Below are positions 45,321 to 56,914 of a stretch of 64,000 nucleotides of DNA, piece after piece. The notes beneath the pieces were generated by a model. It had not been told where the DNA came from and searched no databases. It saw only the letters and a list, made by a program, of their open reading frames with translations. How positions within the stretch are numbered: the stretch's first letter is position 1; every line of letters starts with the position of its first letter. Where the stretch lies: contig NC_133770.1 of assembly GCF_003597395.2 (NCBI RefSeq), positions 80,788,128-80,852,127 of the forward strand, read 5' to 3'. The translations under genes were made by a program, and so were the position numbers. Origin of the DNA: Chelonoidis abingdonii. Taxonomy: Eukaryota > Chordata > Testudines > Testudinidae.

Positions 45321-48300
45321 TCATGAGAATGCTGAAATTATGAGAGAAGAACAAAAAGGAAAACTGGCAAAAAGCTGTAAGCAGATTCTAGTTCCTACCA
45401 GGCACTCCTTGAAATGTTTTTTTACATCACAATGAAACACCCAAAGTTACCTTGGGCTACACAATATTTCTCCTTTTGCAAACTGCTATCTCCATGTTTA
45501 AACTGAAACAGGATTTTATGAGTTGACAGGGCTACCAAACCACCTGTTGATCCCCTTTACTAGAGATGGGACTGAACCAAAGCATCGGATCCTAACTTTG
45601 GGGAAGGCTGGAGCTGAACTTTGGCTGTGAATGGGGCCATCTCTACCTTTTAGTCAAGCGCAATGGGGAAGAGATATAGGGCTACATGGGATAGAAGTTT
45701 TAAAACAAGGGGCCTTATCCAAATTGTTTTTTATAGGAGTTGCAACCAATTACACCAGCTTTGAATTTGACTGTAAAGTAAGAGGATGGAGAGTGGGAGG
45801 GTGAGCAGAAAATAAAATAATAAACATGAAAGAAAAAGATCTTATAAAGGATCTGCAACACCAAAGCCTTCGGAATGCAAATGAGCCTACAAACATAGCC
45901 CATCTGCTCTGCTTCACTACTTTTCTGACAGGTGCATCATTTCTTTGGTTAAATATTTTTCTGACCTTCCTCCAATCCTCCCTGCTAAAAAGAAACAACC
46001 TTGACCTTAGAACTATGCAGAGAACACTTACAAGGAACCATTTCCAAAATAAGCTCTAAAAACAATGCATCGAAATAAAGAATAATAATTAAAAAAAAAC
46101 CCACATGGTTGACAAAATGTTAACAGCTGAAAAGTTCTCATGAGCAGTGCAAAGAGCTTTTCTGCTCTTGTGCATCTGTTCTTCCAGATAATGCCAAAGA
46201 TGGAAGGAAGAATTCAATAACAGTAGTAAGTAATTCATAATCCCAGGGGGCTTCCCCTGATTCTCCAAGGTTTGTATGCATCAAACCAGCCCAGCCCCAG
46301 TGGACTCACTTTCTGTCTTAGTGCAACTTAAGTGGTAAGATATTTGTTACCTGCCCTGGCTTAAAGGAAGCATCAGAGCATCACATTCGTTCTTCCAGCC
46401 ATAACCATGTCTGGCTGGCAATGATAAATACGTACTGTGGGCTGGGAACACCTGAGCTACGCGTGCTAGTCTGGGGAAGGCAAGAAGCAGCATCCATGCT
46501 CAGTGGGATTTTTCCAAACTGAGGGGAGGAGAGACTAGCTGCTCAAGCAAAAATGGGCTAAGTTTTCAAATTCAAGAATGTAAAACCAAAACAAACAAAC
46601 AAACAAAACCCCTCACAGCTGTTATTACTGATCTTATGTGTGACTCAGAAAGTAGACTATATAGTATAAATCCAAATGTGTTACTTACAATTTGACTGAT
46701 AATATGCCTTGGTTTTTGTAAGAAAAATGGCTTTTGAAGAAATACTATAGCTGGGTGGCAAGCTGTACCATATGTTCTTTTCCACAGCTGACTTTATAAT
46801 GCATTTCAGTTACACTTTAAACTGTATAGCACTGATTGCATTGTAGCTGCCATGTCCTTCACAGACAATGTTATGTAAATATTCTACATAATGATTATGC
46901 TTCAGTGATGTCCCATTTCAATCAGCAGACATCAGAAGAGCACCTGCTTCCGTAAACTTTCTCCCCTTGCCTGCCTGCACTCAGAAGATTCAGAGCAGCA
47001 AATTCTCACTTTCCTGATTAATAATGAGCATTAGTAAAGCAGGGTTTAAAAGCAAACAAACAAATTCAGGCATGCTGCTGCTGCTGCTGTTGTGCTTGTA
47101 TTACATTTATTAACGTAAATGGGCTGAGAGCTGGAATGGGCCTTTTGCCCTGGCAGGGGTCAGCGTATGTTCTCTCTGCACAAGAACAATGGTAGAATGA
47201 AACTGCCATGCATCTCTGTGTCTATCTCACACATGTTCCTTAAAGATGAAGTAGATTAGGGGCTCTATACAAAGCAGTCATTACAAGCCATGCCAGCTGA
47301 AGCGTTAGCCCTTAAAGAAAAGGAGATACTTAGCGATGGCTTGTCTAATATTCCCATAGACAAAGATTTGCCTGCTTAGCAACCTGCTACATCCCAACCT
47401 CTCACCATGGAAATATCAATGACGATAAAATCTTGACATGACTAACAAGCCCATTAAAAATGAGAAGCCTGGGCATTTTTATTTGGGAAGAAACCAAATT
47501 TACGTATTTTCTGAGTCAGAAAAATGACTTCTCCCCAGCATATCTTGAGCTATGAGTCTGCACACCCACAGCTTACTACACTATACACAGCTTGTTTTGG
47601 GAGATATGCAGCTATGAAACTGTGATTCCTTTTCCCTTTCCCCTCATGCATTGTCACTGACAGCCTCCTGTAAGAGTAAGCTTTTTAATTACAAGAGAGT
47701 TGTTTGGAGGACAGGCCTGTGTGGAGCCAGGAAGCTAGGATGCCTTCATTCTTTATGTGTATAAGGAGAGCAGCCCTTCTGCTCTGAGAACTCCAGCAGC
47801 CTGTACAAGGGAAATACACCCACCAAGCTCTCTCACAGACAGAGAACTTTTGTTCTTTTTTGTGCTGCTTTCCCTTCATCTACAATAAGCCCCAAATATA
47901 TGATTCGTCCTTGTTTATGGAACAACCTAACATAATTCTACTCGGAGATAGAAACTGATCAGAAGTCTCCTGTTAATCTGGAAAAAACCCTTCCTGCCAT
48001 TATAATTTGTTTATAGGGGCTCCCCCCAGCTACTTCAGAAAAGTCACTTATTCATACTTTCTATCTATTCCCTTCCTGCAGCTTAATAGCGCACAGATTC
48101 CAAACACAAAATGGAAACCCAAACTCTGATGCTCTCACACTTCAGACTACCTCTCCTGGCTTGGGTGAAATGTGCCTAGCTCCTTTTTAAGTCTCTGAGC
48201 TTAACTGGGTTCAGCTGTACCTGATTAGCTCAGTTGCAGAAAGGAAGGTGGTATTTTATCCCTTCACACCCACATCACTTTATCTATACTTCCTCCCACG

Positions 48301-48499
48301 CAGGAGGAAAAGGGCCTGGTCCCTTTTTATACATTCTATGTTTAAATGAGAGCTGTCTTTCTTTATGCTCACATTATGTAAAGATGAGCTGCAAAGGGAA
48401 CTTCCCTCCACTTGAGTCCCCTGAAAGGCAGGGTAAGGACTTACCAACATTAGGGATTCTTTGTAACCCCTCCTGTAAATGTGTTGCACTGATATAAAA
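45321..48499. other. Unassigned non-coding DNA
   Basis: The longest stretch without a recognised transposon. It contains small simple repeats, CAAACAAACAAACAAAA at about 46588-46605 and CTGCTGCTGCTGCTG at 47073-47089. No exon, RNA gene or domain-bearing frame is visible. Absence of repeats over 3 kb could reflect constrained non-coding DNA or only my detection limit. Confidence 0.4.
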
Positions 48500-48628
48500 T
48501 GAGGCCCACCAGTGTGGCTTATCCCGGTTTGAAGCATTTACCAGGGTTTAAGCCAGGATGAGCCACACTGATGCAGAATCTGCAGTGGTGGCTACACCAA
48601 TGCAAAATGAATGTAGACGAGGCCTAAG
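48500..48628. mobile_element. Miniature DNA element relic
   Basis: AGTGTGGCTTATCCCGGTTT is answered by AAGCCAGGATGAGCCACACT 50 bases later, and the right edge AATGTAGACGAGGCC is the inverted form of the GGGCCTCGTCTACAC end type. No matching left end or duplication. Confidence 0.55.
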
Positions 48629-49886
48629 AGGGGCAATTGGCACATTAGTAACTAAAACCTTTCTCATTTCTTTTTCCATTATAGAACTCACAGCGTCTAG
48701 CCTTTCTGGAGTCACTGGCTTCATTGCCCCACACTGTGCTAGTGACCTCATATCAACAGGCAGAGTCCTGCTAGAGCCTGGACCTATCGCTATCCTGCAT
48801 GGGGTTAGATAAGTGGTTGGTTGGTTCTTAGTACAGTGCACATTTCTGCAAAGTTCTTTACTTTGTTACTTTAGGAGAAACAAATATCGAACTTTCACGT
48901 CAAGGATCCTGCCTCCAGCTGTGGCCAATACCAGATGGCTCAAAAAGACCATTCTAAAGAAACCCTCTGAATGCATCTAGATATTACTGCTATCTGATGA
49001 TGGGGAAAAATCCTACCTGTTGGCACAATGTGCAGCCATCTGGAGGTTCTGAGTTAGAACCTGACCATTATTCAATCTCTTGGCCTGCAGAGCATGGAAA
49101 TCCTGCAGAAGTAGTACGCACAGGGATCTATTCCTTGTGGCCCTCCAGTGCCTTCCCACTGCCTATGCTGGTGCCAAGGAGTCCTAGCTCAGGGGTGAAG
49201 CCCTCCCAAAGAATAGTGTCAGCACGGAGGGCCTATCAGACACAGAGCATTATGCACTCTGCACATCCCCTGCAGGAGCCCCTCCCTGTGGCACGGGAGA
49301 CATATTGAAATTGTTCCTGGTCAGGTCAGGGTGTGGCAGTGGATGGGAGGAGTCATGAGCAGGGTTTTCCTCTAGTGCAGCAATTCTCAGCCACTCTCAT
49401 GGGTGCTATGGCAGCAGAGCATGAAAATTAGGGCAGCCATTGAAACTATAGTAGCCTGCTCCAGAGTTGCACTGATCCTGAGAAATGGTGAGCAGGGGAA
49501 GTGCAAGATGCCTCCCCTCTGCCTGTCCCTGCACTGACCCTAATATTTGCACAGAGATGAAGCCCATACCTCAGGCATAGCTTCTTGTGAATGGATGAAG
49601 AACTTTGTGTCATACTGTTTCAAGCAACTCCCTCCCCACACCTTCCCTCAGCCAAATCAGTCATAATTGTAACACCACTGGATTTCCGGACTGTAGCTTT
49701 TTGAGCCTTCTGCAGTCAGGACAGGTTGACCCATCTGTATGAACATGTTTTGTAAGGCACCTAGTGTTCAAGATAGGCTGGGACTAACAGCAGGGCTGTG
49801 GAGAGAATCTGAGAAGACATTTAACCCTGCCTCAAAAAATAGTTTCTGGACTAGAACCTTTAAATCTAAAATTCAGGTTGAGTGAA
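48629..49886. other. Unassigned non-coding DNA
   Basis: Overlapping open frames at 48548-48841 (minus) and 48558-48812 (plus), and one of 103 codons at 48997-49308, have no motifs. No feature is called. Confidence 0.4.
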
Positions 49887-49894
49887 TTTTAGCT

Positions 49895-50006
49895 CAGTGT
49901 TTCTCAACCTTTTTGATACCAGGGACCAGCTTGGTGCCTTCCTAAACTGTGTCAGGGAAATCTCAGGGACTGGTGACGGCCCATGGGCTGCTCATTGAAA
50001 ATACTG
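49895..50006. mobile_element. Tiny hAT-type element, 112 bp
   Basis: Left end CAGTGTTTCTCAACC and right end CTCATTGAAAATACTG are imperfect inverted repeats. Flanks TTTTAGCT (49887-49894) and TTTTAGTT (50007-50014) match at 7 of 8. The interior keeps GACTGGTGACGGCCCATGGG. Confidence 0.85.
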
Positions 50007-50014
50007 TTTTAGTT

Positions 50015-50479
50015 GATACTTGAATCCCTGGAACCTACTCTCTGGAAGTAACAGCTCTGGCCTGGCCAACGCCCCCATATTTATTGCTGTATTAAAATTC
50101 GATATTGAAAAAGGTTGAAATCATCTGAAGTGCTGCAATGTTTTCTCCAGTCAATATCTTGCTGTGGTTTTTACTCAAGAGAATCTTGCATCACTCTGTC
50201 TGTTGGAAAACAAACTGGCAAGGCTGCTAGCTGCACTTGAAAGGGTCACTATTTATTGACCCAGGCAGAACATTTTTAATGCTCCAACTATGGGTTGAGC
50301 ATTATCAGATCTTTTAAATAAAAAACCTAAACTTGTTCTCCCTTAAAAAATCTCCTGTGTCACTTTGCTCCAGACAGGTGGCCCAATTCACCACTGCCTT
50401 GCAGTTGTGTGGTAATTTACAGCTTTACAAAGTGGTTGTCAACTTAGAATTCTACCTGTCGTACTAATATGACCTCCAT
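50015..50479. other. Unassigned non-coding DNA
   Basis: Nothing recognised. Confidence 0.4.
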
Positions 50480-50695
50480 TGTATAGCATCTGAACCCCTC
50501 ACAATCTTTACTCATTTATCCTCACAACCCCCCTTGTGAGGTAGGGAAGTGCTATATTCTCATTTTAGAGTTAGGGAACTGAGACACAGAGAAAAATGAC
50601 TTACCTAAGGTCACACAGAAAAGCTGTGGAAGAGCAGGGAACCAAAGCTGGTCTCCCACATCTGAGGCTAGTGTCCTGACTACTGGACTTCTCTA
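50480..50695 (-). mobile_element. MIR-like CORE-SINE, near full length
   Basis: Antisense MIR order on the plus strand: CCTCACAACCCCCCTTGTGA, GGAACTGAGACACAGAGA, AGGTCACACAGAAAAGCTG, then GGTCTCCCACATCTGAGGC and GTGTCCTGACTACTGGAC at the tRNA-like head. Diverged, ancient copy. Confidence 0.85.
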
Positions 50696-52172
50696 CTCAC
50701 TTGCAGCAGCAGTAAAAATTTTTGCTTGCTTTGCACATAAATGGCCACCCGGGATGCAAGGCTGTGGGAAGCCAGGCCCACAGTGTGCCAGGCAAGCCAA
50801 GCTGAATAGCAGCAGAATAGCGGTCTCCTCTTCCACTGGAAGGATTGCAGTATTAAAGGGGACACAAGGAGGCCCACTGTGCTCTAAAGAAGGAAGGGTC
50901 TATTTCTGCAGATGGTCAAAAATGAATTGTTAATAGCCAAGAGAACAAGGAGGGTTTCCAGTGTTAATGATGCTATTATTAAATATAGCCAACTAGGGGC
51001 CGTGTCGAGGGCTGCAGCTGAACTGCAGAGAACTGGTCAGGGCTGTGTGTCCACGAAGGTGGGTCTCCTGATTCTGGTGCTGCCTCTGTGCAGGTCCAGG
51101 CTCTCTGTGCTTAGTAAGAGCAGCCTGAGGCTTGTTGTAGTCAACAGCAGCTGCAATTATCATCAAGGGCCAGAACCACAGCTAGGATTGGTGTTGCACA
51201 GATGTGTCCTGGCCATGTCCCCTTTGCTGCAACCAAGCCCATTTTTCCTTTCCATGCCACCAGCAGGGGCAAGGAATGGTAGATGAGCTTCTATGCTGCC
51301 TCAATGTCACTGGAGGATTGCTGTTACCTGAGGGTGATCCTCCCCGAGCCGATTATGGGGCATTCAGGCCCGGATTCTTCTGATGGTTCTTCAGTCAGAG
51401 GCTACACCATACCAAAGAATCTGTTCTTCATGTATTGTCCCTGAGCGAGGTCACCCTGAAAAGTTATCATTTAAGCTATGCATTGATCACAATTATTTCC
51501 CAGACTATCTGGCAAACAAACAGAAAAATTTTGTGAAATTCAGGGCTGGAAATATTGGTGCAATACAGTGTCACACACCTGCTATTTACAAATGAGACCT
51601 AACACATAGTATCACAAAATGCTTTATGGTGAGAGAGAGGCTAAAGATTGAACGGAAGATTTAATCTGAGGTTTAAAGAATGACTCAGTGGTTTGCAGAG
51701 ATCATTCCAGATATGGTAGATGGGGCAGCACGAGAGAGAGAGAGAGAGAGAGTGACTCACAGCTGTTGAGAATTGCAAGGAGGAGACTGAGAAGAGGCCA
51801 AAATTGGAGGAGCAGATAGGGAACAAGGTGGCTATAAGGTCAAGTAGGCAGGATGGAGCAAGCCCATAGAAAGTTCTGAAAGCCACAAGGACATTTTGTA
51901 AATGGACTCAGAGGTAGGCAGGAAGTCATTGTAAATAGCAGAAGGAGGTGAGTGACATAGCACATAGTCAGCACGCCTCCTGAAGTTTAGAGAGCAAGAA
52001 TTTAGGAAGATCAAGAAGAAATTATGACAGAAATGTAATTAACCACTCTCTTTGTGGTTGAAGGGAAGAAAGCAGAGATGTCTCTGAAGCATGAGTAGGG
52101 CCTGATCTTGCAATGGGCTGAACACCACCTTTGAGGGGCTGAATGGCCTTGCTTAGCACCTTGAATGAAGTG
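50696..52172. other. Unassigned non-coding DNA
   Basis: Contains a GA microsatellite at 51732-51752. An open frame of 124 codons at 50912-51286 (plus) is motif-free. The rest is not recognised. Confidence 0.4.
51732..51752. repeat. GA microsatellite
   Basis: About ten uninterrupted GA units. Confidence 0.95.
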
Positions 52173-52230
52173 AATCATAGAATCATATACTTTAAGGTCA
52201 GAAGGGACCATTACGATCATCTAGTCTGAC

Positions 52231-53415
52231 TGTGAAGGGTTGGATCACAGAAACCCCGTGGGAGCTGCCAACTGATGTGCCAAGACTCCCTCTACTCTTG
52301 TTTTCCCTGCCAGCTCAGGACTTCAGCATCCTGTCTTGCTGAGCTAGACACTCCTGTCTGCTCCAACAAAGACCCAGGGTCTGAATTACTTGCCCAAAAG
52401 CCGCAGGTCTACCTGAAAACAGCTCTCAGAAGTGTGTTTGCCTTTAGCACTCAGATGCTCAACTCCCAATGGGGTCTAAACACAAATAAATCCATTTTAC
52501 CTTGTATAAAGCTTATGCAGGGTAAACTCATAAATTGTTCGCCCTCTATAACACTGATAGAGAGATATGCATGGTTGTTTGCTCCCCCAGGTATTAATAC
52601 ATACTCCGAGTTAATTAATAAGTAAAAAGTGATTTTATTAAATACAGAAAGTACGATTTCAGTGGTTCCAAATAGTAACAGATGGAACAAAGTAAGTCAC
52701 CAAGCAAAATAAAATAAAATGCGCAAATCTATGTCTAATCAAACTGAATACAGATAAGATCCTCACCAGTTCCAGAATGCTCCCTTTTACAGACTAGTCT
52801 CCTTTTAGCCTGGGTCCAGCAATCACTCACACCCCCCTGTAGTTACTGTCCTTTGTTCCAGTTTCCTCCAAGTAGCCTGGGGGAGAAGAGGCTCTCTCTC
52901 TTTAGCCAGCTGAAGACAAAATGGAGGGGTTTCCCAGGAGTTTAAATAGACTTTCTCTTGTGGGTGGAGACCCCTTCTTCACTCTATGCAATGTCCAGCT
53001 CCAAGATGAGTTCGAGTACCTGCAAGTCACATGCCATGCATGACTCACAGTCTTTACAGGCAAGCATTGTCCACATGATATCTTGTATGTCTCCAGGAAA
53101 GACTTCTTATGTGGATTGGAGCATCTTAAGATGCATTGTTCCCCAAGTGCTTCCTGATGTACTTAACCTTGTGAATTCCTCCTAAAGAAGCTGACACAAA
53201 TGCCTCACAAAGCTTACTTAGAAACAAGCAAGTATACAGCATATTCTTAATCTCAATACAAAATATTTTATGTGCACAAATGAGATGAATAGATATAGTA
53301 GACCAAACCTTTACAGAATATGTTACATGTCATATGTAGCAAACCCATTCCAGTTATATAATACATACATTTATAAGCAACACACCCCATAAAGCCCTAT
53401 GGGATCACTGTCACA
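52231..53415 (-). mobile_element. Solo LTR inserted in CR1
   Basis: A 1185-bp block bounded by TGTGAAGGG and CACTGTCACA, giving the TG...CA ends and short inverted termini of an LTR. It is flanked by identical 5-bp CTGAC (52226-52230, 53416-53420). Removing it rejoins CR1 sequence. On the minus strand a TATA-like CTATTTAAA (52941-52949) precedes an AATAAA at 52633-52638, the expected order of promoter and polyadenylation signal, so the LTR points left. No internal gag/pol sequence accompanies it, so it is a recombination-derived solo LTR. The 5-bp duplication fits Ty3/Gypsy or some retroviruses; the family is not determined. Confidence 0.9.
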
Positions 53416-54499
53416 CTGACTCCTGCCAATGCAGGCCACAGAATCTCACTACATCCATCCTGTATCAAACCTGTGTCTAAGCCACTAAGCCCCAATCATG
53501 GCTTAAAACTTCAAGGTGCAGAGAACCTTCCAGCAAGTGACTCGTGCCCAAGGCTGCAAGAAGGCGAAACCCCCCAAGGCTTCTGCCAATCTGCCTGGAG
53601 GAAAATCTCTTCCTACCCAATATGGTTCAGCTAGAACCTAGCATGTGGGCAAGACTCAACAGCCAGACACCCAGGAAAATTTCTCTGTTAGTAACTCAGA
53701 TCCCACCACGTTAAATCCACATCACAACCATCTGGGATATTACCACTAGTAGTCAAAGACAAATAATTGCCAAAATTAGGACTATCCCATTACACCATCT
53801 CCTCCATAAATTTATCAAGTTTAGTCTTGAAGCAGATACGTCTTTTTGCCCCCACTACTCCCCTTGAGAAGGATGTTCCAGAACTTCACTCCTCTGATGG
53901 TATTAAACTTCATCTTAATTTCAAATCTAAACTTCCTGATAGCCAGTTTCTATCCATTTGTCTTGTGTCCAGTTGGTATGAAGTGGCTTAATAATTCCTC
54001 TCCCTCCATGTATTTATTCCTCTGATATATTTACAGACAAGCAATCATATCTCCCCTCAGCCTTCTTTGGTTAGGCAAAACAGCCAACTCTTTGAGTCTC
54101 CTTTCATATGACAGTTTTTCATTCCTCAGATCACCTAGTAGCCCGTCTCTGCAACTTTTCAGTTTGAATTCATCCTTCTTAAACACAGGAGAACAAAACT
54201 ACACAAGTATTCCAGATGAGTTTACACCATCCTTGTGATAACGTATTAACACCTCCTTATCTCTATGAAATACCTCGTCTGGTGCATCCCAAGACCACAT
54301 ACTTTTCGTTCACAGCCACATCACATGGTGCTTATAGTCATCCTGTGATCAACTAATACTACGAGGTTCTTCTCCTCCTCTGTTACTTCAACTAATGATG
54401 CCTTCTAGCTCCTTATAACGTATAGTTCTTGTTATTAATCCCTAAATGCATGACCTTTACTTTTCACTATTAAATTTCATCTTATTACTATTACTCCAA

Positions 54500-56084
54500 T
54501 TTACAAGGTCACCCAGATCTTCCTGTATGATATCCCTGTTCTCTCTCTGTAGGCAATACCTCCCAGCTTTGTGTCATCCGCAACCTTATTAGCAGATTCC
54601 CACTTTTGCCGCAAGTCATAATAAAAGTTAATAAGATTGGTCCCAAAACCTGACCCTGGGAACTCCACTAAGACCTCCCTCCAGCCTGACAGTATCACCT
54701 TTCAATACGACCCTGTACTCTCCCCTTTAATCAGTTCCTTATCCACTTTCATTTCATATTGATCCCCATCTTTTCCAATTAACTAATATATTCCCCATGT
54801 GGAACCATATCAAATGCGCTTACTGAAATCGAGTAAATTAGATCCACTGCATTCCTTTGTCAAAAAATTGTTACCTTCTCAAAGAAGAAGATCAGTTGTT
54901 TTTGATGATCTGCCTTTTGTAAACCATATTATATTTTGTTCCCAATTACCTTTGACCTCAATGGCTTGACTACTTTGCCTTCAAAATTTTTTTCAAGACC
55001 TTGCGATACTACAGATGTCAAACTGACAGGCCTGTAGTTGCCTGGACACTTTTTTTCCCCTTTCTTAAAGATATCTTTGGAACTAGGTTAGCAATTCTCC
55101 AGTTACTGTACAACCCCCGAGTTTACAGATTCATTAAAATGCTTGCTAACGGCTTGTGCATTTCATATGCCAGTTCTTTTAATATTCTTGGATGAAGATT
55201 ATCTGCCGCTGTGATTTCATCCGCTTAGCTCGTTCAAGTTTGCTTCTACCTCGGATGTTTGGTAAATCCACCTCCATATCCTCATTCCTATTTGTCATCC
55301 TACCATTATCCCTAAGCTCCTCATTAGCCTCATTAAAGACTGAGGCAAAGTATTTGTTTAGATATTGGGCCATGCCTAGATTATCCTTAACCTCCATTCC
55401 ATCCTCAGTATTTAGCGGTCCCACTTCTTCTTTCTTTGTTTTCTTCTTATTTATATGACTACAGAACCTTTTCCTATTGGTTTTAATTCCCTTTGCAAGG
55501 GAAAACTCTGCATGGCCTTTGGCCTTTCAAACTTTATCCCTACATGTTCTGACCTCAATAAGGTAGCTTTCCTTACTGATCAAGGGGGAGCGATAGCTCA
55601 GTGGTTTGAGCATTGGCCTGCTAAACCCAGGTTGTACATTCAATCCTTGAGGGGGCCACTTAGGGATCTGGGGCAAAAATCAGTACTTGGTCCTGCTAAT
55701 GAAGACAGGGGGCTGGACCTGATGACCTTTCAAGGTCCCTTCCAGTTCTAGGAGATTGGTATATCTCCAATTATTATTTATATCACTCCCATCTTCCATT
55801 CCTTGTAAGTGTTCTGCTTTTTCTTAATCACCTCTCTGAGATGCTTGCTCATCCAGCTTGGTCTACAATTCCTGCCTATGAATTTTTTTCCCCTTTCTTG
55901 GGATGCAGACTTCCGATAGTTTCTGCAACTTTGACTTGAAGTAATTCCAGGCTTCCTCCACCTTTAGATCCCCAAGTTCTTCAGTCCAATCCATTTCCCT
56001 AACTAATTTCCTTAGTGCTCTGTATCTTGCAGAATGAGACGCTCTATTCAATCCTGATACAGCAGATGTGTGTGGATTAAGCAC
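54500..56084 (-). pseudogene. CR1 ORF2 remnant (reverse transcriptase)
   Basis: Broken coding region of the CR1 above. In 5' to 3' order on the minus strand: the pre-RT domain (SARYRALRKLVREMDW, then VEEAWNYFKSKLQKLSEVCI), a gap where the SINE at 55583-55781 sits, the LNKYFASVFNEANEEL block, a region of stops, and the active-site ADDTKLGG block followed by a stretch equivalent to LQxDLDxLxxWxxxWxMxFN. Both catalytic aspartates of the ADD motif are present, but the frame is not continuous. No function is expected. Confidence 0.85.
55583..55781 (+). mobile_element. Cry-type tRNA-derived SINE (turtle)
   Basis: A 5' tRNA-like part with A-box region GATAGCTCAGTGGTTTGAG and GGCCTGCTAAACCCAGGTTG, then a B-box-like block GTACATTCAATCC and a tRNA-unrelated middle with GGGGCAAAAATCAGT. 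It ends with GACCTTTCAAGGTCCCTTCC and TTCTAGGAGATTGG, a tail resembling the CR1 3' end, before an ATTATTATTTAT run. The design, with the tail recognised by CR1 machinery, is that of the Cry SINE of cryptodiran turtles. Inserted in the minus-strand CR1; the flanks share only GATCA / TATCA. Transcribed by RNA polymerase III when active. Confidence 0.9.
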
Positions 56085-56090
56085 CAGGGT

Positions 56091-56194
56091 GCTGTTCAGA
56101 GAAGTGGAGCAAGCTTGGTTTGGTGATAATTATGTGCTCTGCTCAGTATTATATTTAAAAGGACCAACTTACAGGTGAATATCTATCTAAGTCT
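56091..56194. other. Junction between CR1 and Penelope-like element
   Basis: About 100 bases that I cannot assign to either element. Confidence 0.3.
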
Positions 56195-56210
56195 ATTTCA
56201 CAGGGTTTGA

Positions 56211-56484
56211 TTAGGTCCTGTGATGGTGTCGCTGGTGTAGATATGTGGGCAGAGTTGGCATCGAGGTTTGTTGCACGGATTGGTTCCTGAGCTAGAGTTA
56301 CTATGGTGCAGTGTGTAGTTACTGGTGAGAATATGTTTCAGGTTGGCAGGTTGTCTGTGGGCGACAACTGGCCTGCTACCCAAGGCCTGTGAAAGTGTGG
56401 GATCATTGTCCAAGGCCTGTGAAAGTATGGGATCATTGTCATCTGCCCACATATCTACACCAGCGACACTGTCACAGGACCTAA
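56211..56484. repeat. 42-bp inverted repeat at the PLE junction
   Basis: Arms 56211-56252 and 56443-56484 are reverse complements with about two mismatches (for example CAGCGACACCATCACAGG against CAGCGACACTGTCACAGG in the same sense), separated by 190 bases of inverted PLE linker. Outside the arms the two sides diverge at once. Confidence 0.85.
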
Positions 56485-56914
56485 CCAGATCAGCCACACC
56501 ATCACCGGTTCATTCACCTGCACGTCCACCAATGTAATATACACCATCATGTGCCAGCAATGCCCCTCTGCTATGTACATCGGCCAAACTGGACAGTCTC
56601 TGTGGAAAAGGATAAATGGACACAAATCAGATATTAGGAATGGCAATTTACAAAAACCTGTAGGAGAACACTTCAACCTCCGTGGCCACACTATAGCAGA
56701 CCTTAAGGTGGCCATCCTGCAGCAAAAAAACTTCAGGACCAGACTTCAAAGGGAAACTGCTGAGCTTCAGTTCTTCTGCAAATTTGACACCATCAGCTCA
56801 GGATTAAACAAAGACTGTGAATGGCTTGCCAACTACAAAACCAGTTTCTCCTCCCTTGGTTTTTCTCCTCCCTTGGTTCAACTTCTAGAACAGGGCCTCA
56901 TCCTCCCTGATTGA
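56441..56914 (+). pseudogene. PLE GIY-YIG endonuclease, C-terminal fragment
   Basis: An open frame of 157 codons from 56441 to the stop at 56912-56914, without its own start (first internal Met at 56549). Order: CPHIYTSDTVTGPN (linker, about codons 2-15), a CX2C pair in MCQQCPSAMYIGQTG (codons 37-51) with the YIG of the GIY-YIG motif, LWKRINGHKSDI with the family's arginine (codons 55-66), and PVGEHFNLRGHT with the conserved glutamate and histidines (codons 75-86). It ends after LNKDCEWLANY. These are the signatures of PLE endonucleases, which nick DNA to prime reverse transcription. With the RT absent and the 5' part inverted, it is a relic, though this domain is still uninterrupted. Confidence 0.85.

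Larger units (their letters stand above)
52173..56090 (-). mobile_element. CR1 LINE, long copy, split by LTR and SINE
   Basis: A CR1 read on the minus strand whose 3' end lies at 52173 (plus: GAATCATAGAATCATA, the inverse of the CR1 ATTCTATGATTC terminus). It continues at 53416 after an LTR insertion and runs to about 56090, with about 2.5 kb of CR1 sequence in total. The RT block reads VADDTKLGGIAYRE (about 54555-54600). More upstream pieces read NKYFASVFNEANEELRDNG (55280-55340) and RALRKLVREMDWTEELGDL (about 55960-56020). Frames are broken by stops and small indels. The plus-strand text follows recalled turtle CR1 closely. The endonuclease domain is absent, so the copy is 5'-truncated near the Penelope-like element. 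Confidence 0.9.

Noticed and set aside
55583..55660. tRNA gene
   Set aside because: The tRNA-like head of the SINE lacks a full cloverleaf and is fused to SINE body and a CR1-like tail; the same holds for 59485.
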